From the NCBI RefSeq assembly GCF_001552215.1, contig NZ_BCQT01000026.1:1-64000 (forward strand): a stretch of 64,000 bases of DNA, given 5' to 3'. The first letter of the stretch is position 1; every line of letters starts with the position of its first letter. Source of the DNA: Actinomadura macra NBRC 14102. Its GTDB lineage: Bacteria; Actinomycetota; Actinomycetes; Streptosporangiales; Streptosporangiaceae. Positions 48,386 to 56,807 of the stretch are shown one piece after another. The translations under genes were made by a program, and so were the position numbers. The notes under the pieces were generated by a model. The model was given only the letters and a program-made list of their open reading frames with translations. It had not been told where the DNA came from and made no database searches.

Positions 48386-49840
48386 TCACCTTCCCAGGGC
48401 GCGTTTGCGGCGGTGAAAGCCCAGCAGACGGCGTCTTCCGCTGCCAGGAGTTTCGGGTGGAATGAGCCATAGCGCGGTCATGGCTGTGATCATGCACATG
48501 CCGATGGCGATGGCGATGGCAATCGGAGTTCCGCTGACCGCACGGGTCGTCGCGATCACGCCGAGCAGGGCGACTCCCATCACCCCGCCTGTCTGCCGCG
48601 CCGTGTTCAGGGCGCTCGATCCCATGTTCTTGTGCCGATCGGGCGCGAACGTCATGACCGCGAGCGTCTGCGCGGGTGCGGACAGTCCCATTCCGGTGGA
48701 GAATATGCAGAAGCCGACCGCGATGAGTGGATAAGGAGTGGAAGGGGCGGCGAGAAAAGCGAGTCCCGTCGCCGAGAGCGTCATTCCGGTGGCCAGGCCG
48801 GAGCGGGGCCCGAAGGCAGTGATGAAGCGGGCGCCGAGGAAGGTTGCGGCGAATGTGGCAGCGGCGGTCAAGGGCAGAAAAGCCAAACCGGTCTGGAACG
48901 CGGAGTACTCGCGAGACTGCTGGAAGTCGAGCGTGTAGACGATCAGCATCCCGTAGAGGGTGAAATTGTAGGTCGCACCGCCGAGCAGGCCTGCAAGAAC
49001 GGGACGTGCGGCGATGATGGCCGGCGGAAGCAGAACCTCCCGCCCACGTCGTGCGCCGGAATACTGGGCCGCGAGGAATACGACGAGAGCGACGCTGCCG
49101 CCGACGATTGCGGCCAGCACGGCCGGGTCGAGCCATCCGGCGACGCTCGATTCGAGCAGCGCCCACACGGTGGCGGTAAGACCACCGATCACGATGATCT
49201 GCCCGCCGACGTCGAACGAAACGCGTTGCAAAGGGGTTTCGCGCACGTACCGCACGACGAGCCAGCCGGTGACAGCGGCAATGGGAATATTGAGGAGGAA
49301 GATGCTGCGCCAGCCAAGGGTGTCGACCAGGAGCCCACCGATGAATGGGCCGATCATGAATCCGATACCGCCGACACTCACCCACGTCGCGACCGCTCTG
49401 GTGCGTTCGGCGGCCGCCGTGTAGGTACGTGTGATCAGTGTCAGCGGTGCCGGAGCCAGAAGCGCCGCACCCACCCCCTGGCAAGCGCGCCCGATGACGA
49501 GGGTGCCGGTGCCGGGAGCCAGGCTGCAGACGATCGAGGCGATGGCGAACAGTCCCAATCCGGACAAGTAGGAGCGTCGGGCACCGATCCGATCTCCAAG
49601 GCGGCCCGCGGACAGCAGCAGCGCGGCGAATACGAGCGTGTAGGCGTCGATGACCCACAGGGCACCGGCGGGGCTTGCGTGAAGGTCCGACCGGATCGCC
49701 GGGATCGCGACGTTCACCACGTTCGCTTCCATGACTATCAGTGCCGTGCCCAGACACAGGCCTACCAGGCCGGGAATTCGACCGGTGGTGAAAGTGGAAT
49801 CGGATGAGGTGACCTGTTTTTGAGCAGCATGGGACGACAT
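48386..49840 (-). CDS. MFS drug exporter, DHA2 (EmrB/QacA) family
   Basis: A 14-helix exporter of 484 residues with the DHA2 signatures MEANVVNVAIPAIRSDL in helix 1, LWVIDAYTLVFAALLLSAGRLGDRIG (motif A loop) and GIGFMIGPFIGGLLVD (motif C) in helix 5. It should export hydrophobic drugs or pathway products with proton exchange. ATG 49840 has GGAG five bases upstream; ATG 49858 is an alternative. It is the last gene of an amidase-TetR-MFS set. Confidence 0.9.
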   Translation of the reverse strand: MSSHAAQKQVTSSDSTFTTGRIPGLVGLCLGTALIVMEANVVNVAIPAIRSDLHASPAGALWVIDAYTLVFAALLLSAGRLGDRIGARRSYLSGLGLFAIASIVCSLAPGTGTLVIGRACQGVGAALLAPAPLTLITRTYTAAAERTRAVATWVSVGGIGFMIGPFIGGLLVDTLGWRSIFLLNIPIAAVTGWLVVRYVRETPLQRVSFDVGGQIIVIGGLTATVWALLESSVAGWLDPAVLAAIVGGSVALVVFLAAQYSGARRGREVLLPPAIIAARPVLAGLLGGATYNFTLYGMLIVYTLDFQQSREYSAFQTGLAFLPLTAAATFAATFLGARFITAFGPRSGLATGMTLSATGLAFLAAPSTPYPLIAVGFCIFSTGMGLSAPAQTLAVMTFAPDRHKNMGSSALNTARQTGGVMGVALLGVIATTRAVSGTPIAIAIAIGMCMITAMTALWLIPPETPGSGRRRLLGFHRRKRALGR

Positions 49841-49909
49841 GATTGCTCCGATAGACATGAGAACAGCGTTGGGGAGGGCGGTAGCGGACCGCGGGCAAGC
49901 CTCTTCAGG

Positions 49910-50482
49910 TCAGGTGCGGGCGCTCGCCCGCAGAAGTGACAGCACTCCTCGTACGGCACGGTCAAAAGGTTCGACGGCTTGAGCGGCGCGGGCGAGCGCG
50001 TAACCGCCCTGGATCACCGCGGCGATCGTGGAGGCTATCTCGTCTGCGTCCAGACCGTCAGCGAACTCACCCGCGGCCACACCTTCGGCGATGGTGAGCT
50101 GGAGATTCTCGTGCAGTACCTCGAATGTCTCGCGCACCGGTGCGCGCAACTTCTCGTCGGCCATGATGTCGGGGTCGGCCGTGAGTCGGCCGACACTGCA
50201 CCCGCGCAGAACATCGCGTTCGCGACCCAGATATCCGGAGATCCGTTCGAACGCGGTGCCTTCCCGGGCGAACGCGTCCGTGATCTGTTGCTGCATGAGT
50301 GCCGCACTGCGTTGCTCTGCAGCCAGTGCCAAGTCCGGCTTGCCGGCGAAGTGATGGTACATGCTGCCCTGACCGACGCCAGAGCGCGCCAGGATCGCAG
50401 TCGGACTGGTGCCGATGTACCCCCGCTCCCACAGCAGTTCCCGCGTTCCCTCGATCAGACGGTCACGAGCGTCCGGTTTCAC
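49910..50482 (-). CDS. TetR-family regulator
   Basis: The 190-residue TetR protein has the DNA-binding part DARDRLIEGTRELLWERGYIGTSPT and RSGVGQGSMYHHFAGKPDLA (residues 4-50) and a TetR_C-type domain (GCSVGRLTADPDIMAD, typical of the LmrA/YxaF-like group). GTG 50482 has GGAGG four to five bases upstream. It lies between the exporter and the amidase and probably represses this set. It may bind the palindrome at 52010 in the amidase promoter. Confidence 0.87.
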   Translation of the reverse strand: MKPDARDRLIEGTRELLWERGYIGTSPTAILARSGVGQGSMYHHFAGKPDLALAAEQRSAALMQQQITDAFAREGTAFERISGYLGRERDVLRGCSVGRLTADPDIMADEKLRAPVRETFEVLHENLQLTIAEGVAAGEFADGLDADEIASTIAAVIQGGYALARAAQAVEPFDRAVRGVLSLLRASART

Positions 50483-50536
50483 TGTTCCTCCAAGCACGCA
50501 GTGCGGTGGTCTCATGGCTTGATCGCCGACCACAAT

Positions 50537-51997
50537 TCACAGAAGCGGATGTCGCAGATGCCAATCGGATTCGCGCTGATAGGCGTCGCCCAGCCGGATC
50601 AGCAGTTCCTCATCATAGGGACGGCCGACGAACTGGAACCCCAGCGGCATGTCGTCCTCACCGAAACCGCCCGGCAAAGTGATCGTCGGGTTGCCGGACA
50701 TATCGAACGGGGTGACGAAGCGCAGGAAATCGAGCAGAGAGTCAGCGTCGGCGTAGAGCGCGTCCTTCTGGGCGAGGGTGAGACTCGTGGTCGGCTGCAC
50801 CGGAGTCAACAGCACGTCGACGTCGCGCATTGTGCGCGTGACCTCACCGGTGAACGAGAGCCGCTGATGATGTGCCCGCATCAGTTCGATCCCGGACACC
50901 GAGTGACCAGGCACGATGAGTCCGGCGATCGAGCCGGGTGTGTCCACCGAGCCGTACTCCGACGCGCGGGCGGGGAAGGTCTCGTGGTGCGCGAGCGCGG
51001 TCTCAACGCCGGCATAGCGCGGCCATAGGGCATTGATGGCAGCGGTACCGGCGAGGGTGACCTCCACGATCGTCACGCCCATGCGGCGCAGTGCGGCGAC
51101 GACATCGTCGAGCATCCGGATGACCGCCGAGTCGACGCGTGTTTCGTTGTACTCGCGATCCACGCCGACTCGCAGGCCGCCGACGGGTGCGCCGAGACCG
51201 GCCAAGTAGTCCGGCACGGGCGTCTGACCGGCGGTCGGATCATTCGGATCCGCCCCGGCGATCACACCGAGGATCGCTCCCGCGTCAGCCGCCGAGCGCG
51301 CCATCGGACCAATGTGGTCGAGGCTTGCGGCGAGCGCGAACACGCCGTGCCTGCTCACCCGACCCCACGTCGGTTTGATGCCGGTGACACCGTTGGCCGC
51401 CGAGGGATACCGGATCGACCCACCGGTATCGGTGCCCAACGCACCGAACCCGAGACCGGCCGCCACCGCGACTCCGGAGCCACTCGACGAGGCCCCCGAC
51501 CAGTAGCCGGGATTCCACGGATTTCGGGGAGGTGTGACCGATGGGTGATGCTCGGCGAACGCGCCCTCGGTGAGTTGCAGTTTGCCGAGCAGGACCGCGC
51601 CCGCAGCCGAAAGCCGCTGGACCACTGTCGCATCGTACGAGGGCACATGTCCCGAGTGGATCGTGGTACCCGCAGCGGTGACGATACCGGCGGTGAAGAT
51701 GTTGTCCTTGACCGCGATCGGCACCCCATGCAGGGGCCCTCGATAGCGTCCCGCTTTCAGTTCGGCCTCGGCGGCCCTGGCCTGAGCGGCGGCGGCATCC
51801 GCCGTCACGGTCGCGTAGCTGCGAACGGCCGGATCGACCAGTCCGATCCGCTCCAGGAGCGCTTCGGTCAGTTCGACGGGACCGAGCTCGCCGGCGTGGA
51901 TCCGCGCCGCGACTTCCACCAGGTTCGCGTAGTGCACCTCGGAGTCGCCTGATCCGACCGGCTTGCCGGGAGGTGTGCAAGCAGTAGAGCTCGTCAT
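50537..51997 (-). CDS. Amidase (amidase signature family)
   Basis: A 486-residue amidase with the catalytic lysine in IAVKDNIFTAG, the serine-rich signature YWSGASSSGSGVAVAAGLGF and GTDTGGSIRYPSAANGVTGIKPTWG. It hydrolyses an amide; specificity is unknown. It starts at ATG 51997 without a visible ribosome site; ATG 52012 is a possible start within the palindrome. The gene opens the amidase-TetR-MFS operon and is divergent from the Rieske oxygenase operon, so the two may act on one compound. Confidence 0.88.
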   Translation of the reverse strand: MTSSTACTPPGKPVGSGDSEVHYANLVEVAARIHAGELGPVELTEALLERIGLVDPAVRSYATVTADAAAAQARAAEAELKAGRYRGPLHGVPIAVKDNIFTAGIVTAAGTTIHSGHVPSYDATVVQRLSAAGAVLLGKLQLTEGAFAEHHPSVTPPRNPWNPGYWSGASSSGSGVAVAAGLGFGALGTDTGGSIRYPSAANGVTGIKPTWGRVSRHGVFALAASLDHIGPMARSAADAGAILGVIAGADPNDPTAGQTPVPDYLAGLGAPVGGLRVGVDREYNETRVDSAVIRMLDDVVAALRRMGVTIVEVTLAGTAAINALWPRYAGVETALAHHETFPARASEYGSVDTPGSIAGLIVPGHSVSGIELMRAHHQRLSFTGEVTRTMRDVDVLLTPVQPTTSLTLAQKDALYADADSLLDFLRFVTPFDMSGNPTITLPGGFGEDDMPLGFQFVGRPYDEELLIRLGDAYQRESDWHLRHPLL

Positions 51998-52009
51998 GGA
52001 ATGAACATA

Positions 52010-52021
52010 CATACTAGTATG
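52010..52021. promoter_or_regulatory. Palindrome CATACTAGTATG, candidate operator
   Basis: This perfect 12-base palindrome is AT-rich against its surroundings and lies 13 bases upstream of the amidase ATG in the divergent amidase/Rieske promoter. The nearby TetR or the IclR regulator of the Rieske operon are the likely binders. Confidence 0.5.
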
Positions 52022-52166
52022 GATTCTGTCCACCGCGAGGCCACCGCGGACCCGCGGACGCCAGGCGTCGGGAATTCGCTTTCCGGCATGTGGAAAGCCC
52101 GCTTCCGCGTTCGTGTGTCCGTGGTCACCATCGTCGGCAGCACCTGAGAACCGAAGGAGCCGGCCG

Positions 52167-53237
52167 ATGTCAAGCATTCCTCGCGATCAGTGGTACGTCG
52201 CGGCGTACGGACGCGAGATCGGCGGCGAACTGTTCACGCGCACCGTCTGCGGCGAGTCGATCTTGTTCTGGCGTACCCGCTCCGGCGAGGTCACCGCCAT
52301 GTCCAACCGGTGTGTGCATCGCCGCTTCCCGCTGTCCCAGGAGCCGAGCAGGTTTGTCGACGACCAGGTGGTGTGCGGCTACCACGGCTTCACCTACGGG
52401 GCCGACGGCGTCTGCGTCTCCGTGCCGGGACAGACCCGGGTGCCTCGTACGGCGCGGTTGAAGAAGTACCCGGTGGTCGAGCAGGACACCTTCGTCTGGG
52501 TCTGGATCGGCGACCCGGAAGGGGCCGACGCGACCCGCATTCCGCGGGCGCCGTGGCTGGCTTCCCCGGCCTACAGCACCGTGTCCGGCATGGAGCCGCT
52601 CCAGGCCCGCTTCGGGCTGCTCGTGGACAACCTGCTCGACCTGAGCCACGAGACGTACCTGCACGGCGGCTACATCGGCACGCCCGAGGTCGCCGACACC
52701 CCGATCACCACCGAGGTGGACGAGGAGGCTGGAATCGTCCGCGTCAGCCGGCATATGGACGACGCCGAATGCCCGCCCTTCTACGCGAACTCCACCGGAC
52801 TGACCGGGCGGATCACGCGCTGGCAGGACATTGAATACAGCCCGCCGTGCCTGTACAAGCTGCACTCGCGCGTCGCCCCGGCAGGGGTGCTCCCCCACGC
52901 CGACGGCAGTGACCCGCGCGCCTTCCACGTCAAGGTCGTCTACGCCATCACGCCCGAGACCGAACACACCACGCACGACTTCTGGGCCGTCGCGCGTGAC
53001 TTCGCGCTGGACGACCAGAGCGTGACGGACTATCTGGCCCATCAGAACCGTGTCGTGGTCCTCCAGGACGTTGTCGCGCTGAACACCCTGGAAAAGGTGA
53101 TCGCGGACGAACCGGCCCGGTATCAGGAGTTGTCGATCAATATCGACACCGGCGGTCTGGCCGCCCGGCGGATGCTCGCGCGGATGTCGACGACGACCGG
53201 GCAGGACGCCCCGGCCACGGCGGGACGCCCGCGATGA
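52167..53237 (+). CDS. Rieske non-heme iron oxygenase (VanA-like alpha subunit)
   Basis: The 356-residue oxygenase has the Rieske [2Fe-2S] ligands in NRCVHRRFPLS and VVCGYHGFTY (Cys49/His51 and Cys70/His73) and the mononuclear iron motif NLLDLSHETYLHGGYIG (Asp-x2-His-x4-His) near residue 165. Its overall layout matches vanillate O-demethylase oxygenase and related O-demethylases or hydroxylases. It receives electrons from the VanB-like reductase encoded downstream. ATG 52167 has GAAGGAG seven bases upstream. Confidence 0.92.
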   Translation: MSSIPRDQWYVAAYGREIGGELFTRTVCGESILFWRTRSGEVTAMSNRCVHRRFPLSQEPSRFVDDQVVCGYHGFTYGADGVCVSVPGQTRVPRTARLKKYPVVEQDTFVWVWIGDPEGADATRIPRAPWLASPAYSTVSGMEPLQARFGLLVDNLLDLSHETYLHGGYIGTPEVADTPITTEVDEEAGIVRVSRHMDDAECPPFYANSTGLTGRITRWQDIEYSPPCLYKLHSRVAPAGVLPHADGSDPRAFHVKVVYAITPETEHTTHDFWAVARDFALDDQSVTDYLAHQNRVVVLQDVVALNTLEKVIADEPARYQELSINIDTGGLAARRMLARMSTTTGQDAPATAGRPR

Positions 53238-53434
53238 CCGGCGGATCGGGCGGCGCGGTGCTGCGCGTGGTGTGGGTGCCCGGCGGTGACCTGCTGCGGG
53301 GCACCTGCCATTGCGGGGCGGCCCGCGTCGCCGACGGCCCCGTGGAGATCTGGGCATGGCTGCTCGGCCACCCGGTCGGCCACCACACGGCCTCGCGCCC
53401 GCCAGCGCCGACGGGACCGGAGGCCGCACGATGA
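53234..53434 (+). CDS. Small coupled protein between oxygenase and reductase genes
   Basis: A 66-residue frame lies between the Rieske oxygenase and its reductase. Its ATG 53234 overlaps the oxygenase stop (ATGA), and its own stop overlaps the reductase start (ATGA at 53431-53434). The product starts MTGGSGGAVLRVVWVPGGDL and has GTCHCGAARVADGPVEIWAW and a histidine-rich LLGHPVGHH. The Cys-His-Cys and histidines could bind a metal or cluster. The length, position and non-shadow composition make it a real gene. No named family was recognised; VanA/VanB pairs normally lack such a gene. Confidence 0.65.
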   Translation: MTGGSGGAVLRVVWVPGGDLLRGTCHCGAARVADGPVEIWAWLLGHPVGHHTASRPPAPTGPEAAR

Positions 53435-54387
53435 CCGGCGCGGGGACGGGGCGCGTACTCGTCGTCGCCGCCCGGGAGTGCGCGGCCGACGGGATCGTCG
53501 CCCTCGACCTACACGACCCGACCGACGCCGACCTGCCCGCCTGGACGCCCGGCGCGCACATCGACCTCGTCCTCGGCGACGGCCTGGTGCGCCAGTACTC
53601 GCTGTGCGGCGACCCGGCAGACCGCACGGCCTGGCGGATCGCCGTCCAGCGCGCACCGGCCGGCCGCGGCGGCTCGGCGTTCGTGCACGACGAACTCCAC
53701 CCCGGCACGATGGTCCTCAGCCGTGGCCCCCGCAACCACTTCCCGCTACTGCCCTCGCCTCGGTACCTCTTCGTCGCCGGGGGGATCGGGATCACGCCGC
53801 TCCTGCCGATGATCGCTGCCGCGGACGCCGCCGGGGCGGACTGGGAACTGGCCTACGGCGGGCGCACGGCGGCGGCGATGGCCTTCGCCGCCCCCCTGCG
53901 CGCCGCCCACGGCGACCGGGTCACGCTGTGGCCGCGGGGCGAGCGTGGACGGCTCGACGTCGACGGGCTGCTTTCGGGCCAACAACCGGACGTCCTTGTC
54001 TACTGCTGCGGCCCGGCGCCCCTGCTGGAGGCCGTCGAGGCGCGCTGCGCGAACCGTCCCGCCGGTACCCTGCACCTGGAACGGTTCACGCCCCGGGCCG
54101 CCGTCGAAGCCGCGCGGACGGAGCCCTTCGACCTGGAGTTGGCCGCCAGCAGGCTCACCCTCACCGTGCCGCCGGAGCGGTCGATCCTGGAGGTTGTGGA
54201 GGAGGCGGGCGTGCATGTTCTGATGTCATGCCGCGAGGGGACGTGCGGCACATGCGAGACCACCGTGCTCGCTGGCACCGTCGACCACCGCGACTCTCTC
54301 CTCACCCCCGACGAGCGGGCCGCGCACGACACGATGTTCATCTGCGTCTCCCGCGCGTCCGGTTCCACGCTGGTCCTCGACCTCTGA
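53431..54387 (+). CDS. Oxygenase reductase, VanB/PDR type (FMN, NAD, [2Fe-2S])
   Basis: The 318-residue reductase has the phthalate dioxygenase reductase order. A flavin-binding barrel (PGAHIDLVLGDGLVRQYSLCG) comes first, then an NAD-binding domain (YLFVAGGIGITPLLPMIAAAD, with VYCCGPAPLLEAV) and a C-terminal plant-type ferredoxin with MSCREGTCGTCETTVLAG (Cys-x4-Cys-x2-Cys). It transfers electrons from NAD(P)H to the Rieske oxygenase. ATG 53431 has GGAGG seven bases upstream and overlaps the small gene. Confidence 0.92.
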   Translation: MTGAGTGRVLVVAARECAADGIVALDLHDPTDADLPAWTPGAHIDLVLGDGLVRQYSLCGDPADRTAWRIAVQRAPAGRGGSAFVHDELHPGTMVLSRGPRNHFPLLPSPRYLFVAGGIGITPLLPMIAAADAAGADWELAYGGRTAAAMAFAAPLRAAHGDRVTLWPRGERGRLDVDGLLSGQQPDVLVYCCGPAPLLEAVEARCANRPAGTLHLERFTPRAAVEAARTEPFDLELAASRLTLTVPPERSILEVVEEAGVHVLMSCREGTCGTCETTVLAGTVDHRDSLLTPDERAAHDTMFICVSRASGSTLVLDL

Positions 54388-54401
54388 CCTCGGAGCCGCC
54401 G

Positions 54402-55175
54402 ATGCCCACACCCGCGCCCCTGGAGGGAACCGGCCCCGTCGTCGCGCGCGCCCTGCGGATCCTCGGCGCGTTCAGCCCCGACCGGCGCGCGATGACGCTC
54501 AGCGAGATCTCCCGGTGTTCCGGCTTGCCGGTCTCCACCGTTCACCGGATCGCGGCGGAACTGGCGGGGTGGGGCGCGCTGGAGCGCGATGCGCACGGCT
54601 GCTACCACATCGGACTGCGCCTCTGGGAGATCGGCTCCCTCGCCCCGCGCGGCCTCGGTCTGCGCGAGTGCGCGCTGCCGTTCCTGGAGGACCTGTCGCA
54701 TGTGACCAGGGAGAACGTGCAGCTCGCCGTGCGCGAGGACACCGAACTGGTCTTCGTGGAACGCATCGCGGGGAGCCGGGCAGTGCCCGTGCTCACCCGC
54801 GTCGGCGGCCGGTTCGCGCTCACCGCGACCGGGGTCGGGCTGGTGCTGCTCGCTCACGCCCCCGACGAGGTGCTGGAGCGCGTCCTGGCTCGCCCGATCC
54901 CCCGCTTCACCGAACGCACGATGACCGAGGCGCGGATCATCCGCGCCGCCCTCGCCGACACCCGCACCCGCGGTTACGCCGTCAGCGACCAGCAGGTCAC
55001 CATGGACGCACTCTCGGTCGCTGCGCCGATCCACGATTCCCGCGGCGATGTCGTGGCGGCTGTCTCCCTGGTCGTGCGACGCGGCGGCGTCGCACCCCAC
55101 ATGGTCGCGCAGCTGCTGCTCACCAGCGCCCGCGCCATCTCCCGCGCGCTGCCCTCGGCCGCCCCGGATCAGTGA
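54402..55175 (+). CDS. IclR-family transcriptional regulator
   Basis: A 257-residue IclR regulator: winged helix (VVARALRILGAFSPDRRAMTLSEIS, then GLPVSTVHRIAAELAGWGALER) at residues 12-70 and the GAF-like effector domain (VQLAVREDTELVFVERIAGS, RGYAVSDQQVTMDALSVAAPI). It lies 14 bases after the reductase, in the same operon, and should respond to the aromatic substrate or product of the Rieske system. ATG 54402 follows GGAG. Confidence 0.9.
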   Translation: MPTPAPLEGTGPVVARALRILGAFSPDRRAMTLSEISRCSGLPVSTVHRIAAELAGWGALERDAHGCYHIGLRLWEIGSLAPRGLGLRECALPFLEDLSHVTRENVQLAVREDTELVFVERIAGSRAVPVLTRVGGRFALTATGVGLVLLAHAPDEVLERVLARPIPRFTERTMTEARIIRAALADTRTRGYAVSDQQVTMDALSVAAPIHDSRGDVVAAVSLVVRRGGVAPHMVAQLLLTSARAISRALPSAAPDQ

Positions 55176-55414
55176 TGGACGCCGCCCCCATTGCCCGTGG
55201 TCCTACCGAAGACGTCCTCGAACGACATTCGCCGACGCGAGGAGCGACCCATCTCAGGCCGAACTGGCTGACCACAGATGAGCCGGGGCCAAGGTCCGTG
55301 CCCCGATCTGCCTCACAGGCCCATCACGCTCGGCCCGAGTCACCGACGGGCTGGCTGACCCGCAGTCACGCCTTTACGAACCTGTGCCTACTTCGGGAGA
55401 CCCGAACAACAACA

Positions 55415-55445
55415 AGAGGCCCGCTCTCTTCGAGAGCAGGCCTCT
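55415..55445 (-). terminator. Rho-independent terminator after tRNA-Val
   Basis: AGAGGCC (55415-55421) pairs with GGCCTCT (55439-55445), and GCTCTC pairs with GAGAGC, around a TTC loop, with one C/A mismatch. On the minus strand the hairpin is followed by a T-rich tail (TTGTTGTTGTT). It lies 13 bases downstream of the tRNA gene. Confidence 0.85.
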
Positions 55446-55458
55446 GAGCTGGGAAACG

Positions 55459-55530
55459 TGGGCGATACTGGGTTCGAACCAGTGACCTCTTCGGTGTGAA
55501 CGAAGCGCTCTCCCACTGAGCTAATCGCCC
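55459..55530 (-). tRNA. tRNA-Val, anticodon CAC
   Basis: The minus strand reads GGGCGAT at the acceptor 5' side, TAGCTCAGTGGGAGAGC for the D-arm, CTTCG-TTCACAC-CGAAG for the anticodon arm with CAC at the centre, and CTGGTTCGAACCCAG for the T-arm, closing with ATCGCCC and discriminator A. The CCA end is not encoded. It reads the GTG valine codon, which is frequent in this genome. Confidence 0.96.
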
Positions 55531-55659
55531 GTGCGGGGCGCCCTGGGGGGCGTCCGACGTCGGAAACTCTAGCGCATGTCGGGGGGTGCTCGCGCGGAGT
55601 TTGCGGCGGTGGACGGCCGGCCGCCGGGAGCCGGTGAGGGGATGGTGTGGGCGGGGGTG

Positions 55660-56088
55660 TCAGTTCCAGAAGGTGAGGTCTTCTACGTTCCAGGGGAGGT
55701 TGAAGCCGTAGGCGACCAGGTAGGCGATGACGGCGGCGCCGGCGAGGAGGCCGCCGAGAACGGCGAGGATGGTATTGCGGCGCTTCGTACGGGGGTCGAG
55801 GGCCTTCTCTTTGGCGCGTTCGGCGGCCTGTTTGGCGCGGTACAGGGCGCGCTGGGCCCAGGCGAACTCGGTGGCGAGGATCGCCAGGCCGACGACGATG
55901 CCGACGATGCCGGGACCGGGGGTGACCATCATCACCAGGCCGCCGACGAGGACGGTAGCGCCTACAGTGAAGACACCGACGCGCCAGGCGGTGTTGAGGA
56001 TCGCGTTGCGGCGGAGTGTCTCGCGGAACCGGTGGAAGGGGCCCGGCTCCTTCTCCGACGGGGCATCCTTTTCATGATTTATTGCCAC
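55660..56088 (-). CDS. TIGR02611-type PGPGW membrane protein
   Basis: A 142-residue protein with a charged N-terminus and two adjacent helices (VGVFTVGATVLVGGLVMMVTPGPG and IVGIVVGLAILATEFAWA) that contain the TPGPG turn of the PGPGW family. A lysine/arginine-rich helical stretch follows, then a final helix pair (LAVLGGLLAGAAVIAYLVAYG). The function of this actinobacterial family is unknown. GTG 56088 has AGGGT upstream. It is divergent from the SsgA-family gene. Confidence 0.8.
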   Translation of the reverse strand: MAINHEKDAPSEKEPGPFHRFRETLRRNAILNTAWRVGVFTVGATVLVGGLVMMVTPGPGIVGIVVGLAILATEFAWAQRALYRAKQAAERAKEKALDPRTKRRNTILAVLGGLLAGAAVIAYLVAYGFNLPWNVEDLTFWN

Positions 56089-56387
56089 AGTTTTACCCTA
56101 AGGCAGCTGGTCGGATGGAAGGCGACTGGAGCGGTCCACGTACCTCCTAGATCGTTACACATGCCGCACCTCCTCACCTAGAGGATCCTCCCGAAAGATC
56201 CGCTTTTGCCCAGGTCAGGGGATACTTTTGACAGGGTGAGATGGATCACAAAGCCCGGGGCCGGTGGAATGTTCGGCCGAGTTCCGGCAGTTAGGCGTCA
56301 TAGATCGCGGGGACATCCGTGAGAGGGAAGAGAAGCAGCTCACCGATCGCCCGCGAGCCAGCGGTACCGACGTATGAAGGAATGGCC
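56089..56387. promoter_or_regulatory. Promoter region upstream of the SsgA-family gene
   Basis: This 299-base divergent gap is AT-richer than average around 56205-56260 (GATACTTTTGACAGGGTGAG). It likely carries the promoter of the sporulation gene, with a long leader, and that of the PGPGW gene. No protein-like frame was found. Confidence 0.45.
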
Positions 56388-56807
56388 ATGGACAGCAGCA
56401 CCACCGTCTCAGCAGAGCTGGGCCTCCGTCTCGTCGTCCCCGACCGCACGGCCGTCCCCCTGCTGGCCGGGCTGGAGTACGCGTCGGACGATCCTTACGC
56501 CATCCGCATGGCCTTCTACGTGGGCGACGACGAGCCGGTGGAGTGGATCTTCGCCCGCGAGCTTCTCACCGTCGGGATCGTGCGCAGGGTCGGGGACGGT
56601 GACGTCGAGGTCTGGCCCACGGCGCCCGATGACGACACCTCGCTGAACATCGCGCTGTCGTCGCCGTTCGGCAACGCCCTGTTCGAGGTGCCCCTGTCCC
56701 CGCTGGCCGACTTCCTGCACCGCACCTACCAGGCCGTTCCCGCCGGGCAGGAATCGGAGTTCATCGACATCGACGCCGAGCTGGAGAACCTGCTCTGGCC
56801 GTCCTGA
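56388..56807 (+). CDS. SsgA-like sporulation and cell-division protein
   Basis: The 139-residue product matches the SsgA-like protein family (closest in layout to SsgB): SAELGLRLVVPDRTAVPLLA, then YASDDPYAIRMAFYVGDDEP and VEWIFARELLTVGIVRRVGDG, with the C-terminal PLADFLHRTYQAVPAG. In Streptomyces these proteins guide septum placement during sporulation; their presence marks a morphologically complex actinomycete. ATG 56388 has AAGGA six bases upstream. Confidence 0.92.
   Translation: MDSSTTVSAELGLRLVVPDRTAVPLLAGLEYASDDPYAIRMAFYVGDDEPVEWIFARELLTVGIVRRVGDGDVEVWPTAPDDDTSLNIALSSPFGNALFEVPLSPLADFLHRTYQAVPAGQESEFIDIDAELENLLWPS

Noticed and set aside
55459-55530. Mobile-element attachment site at the tRNA gene
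   Set aside because: No integrase lies nearby, and I did not see a duplicate of the tRNA 3' end in the flanking sequence.
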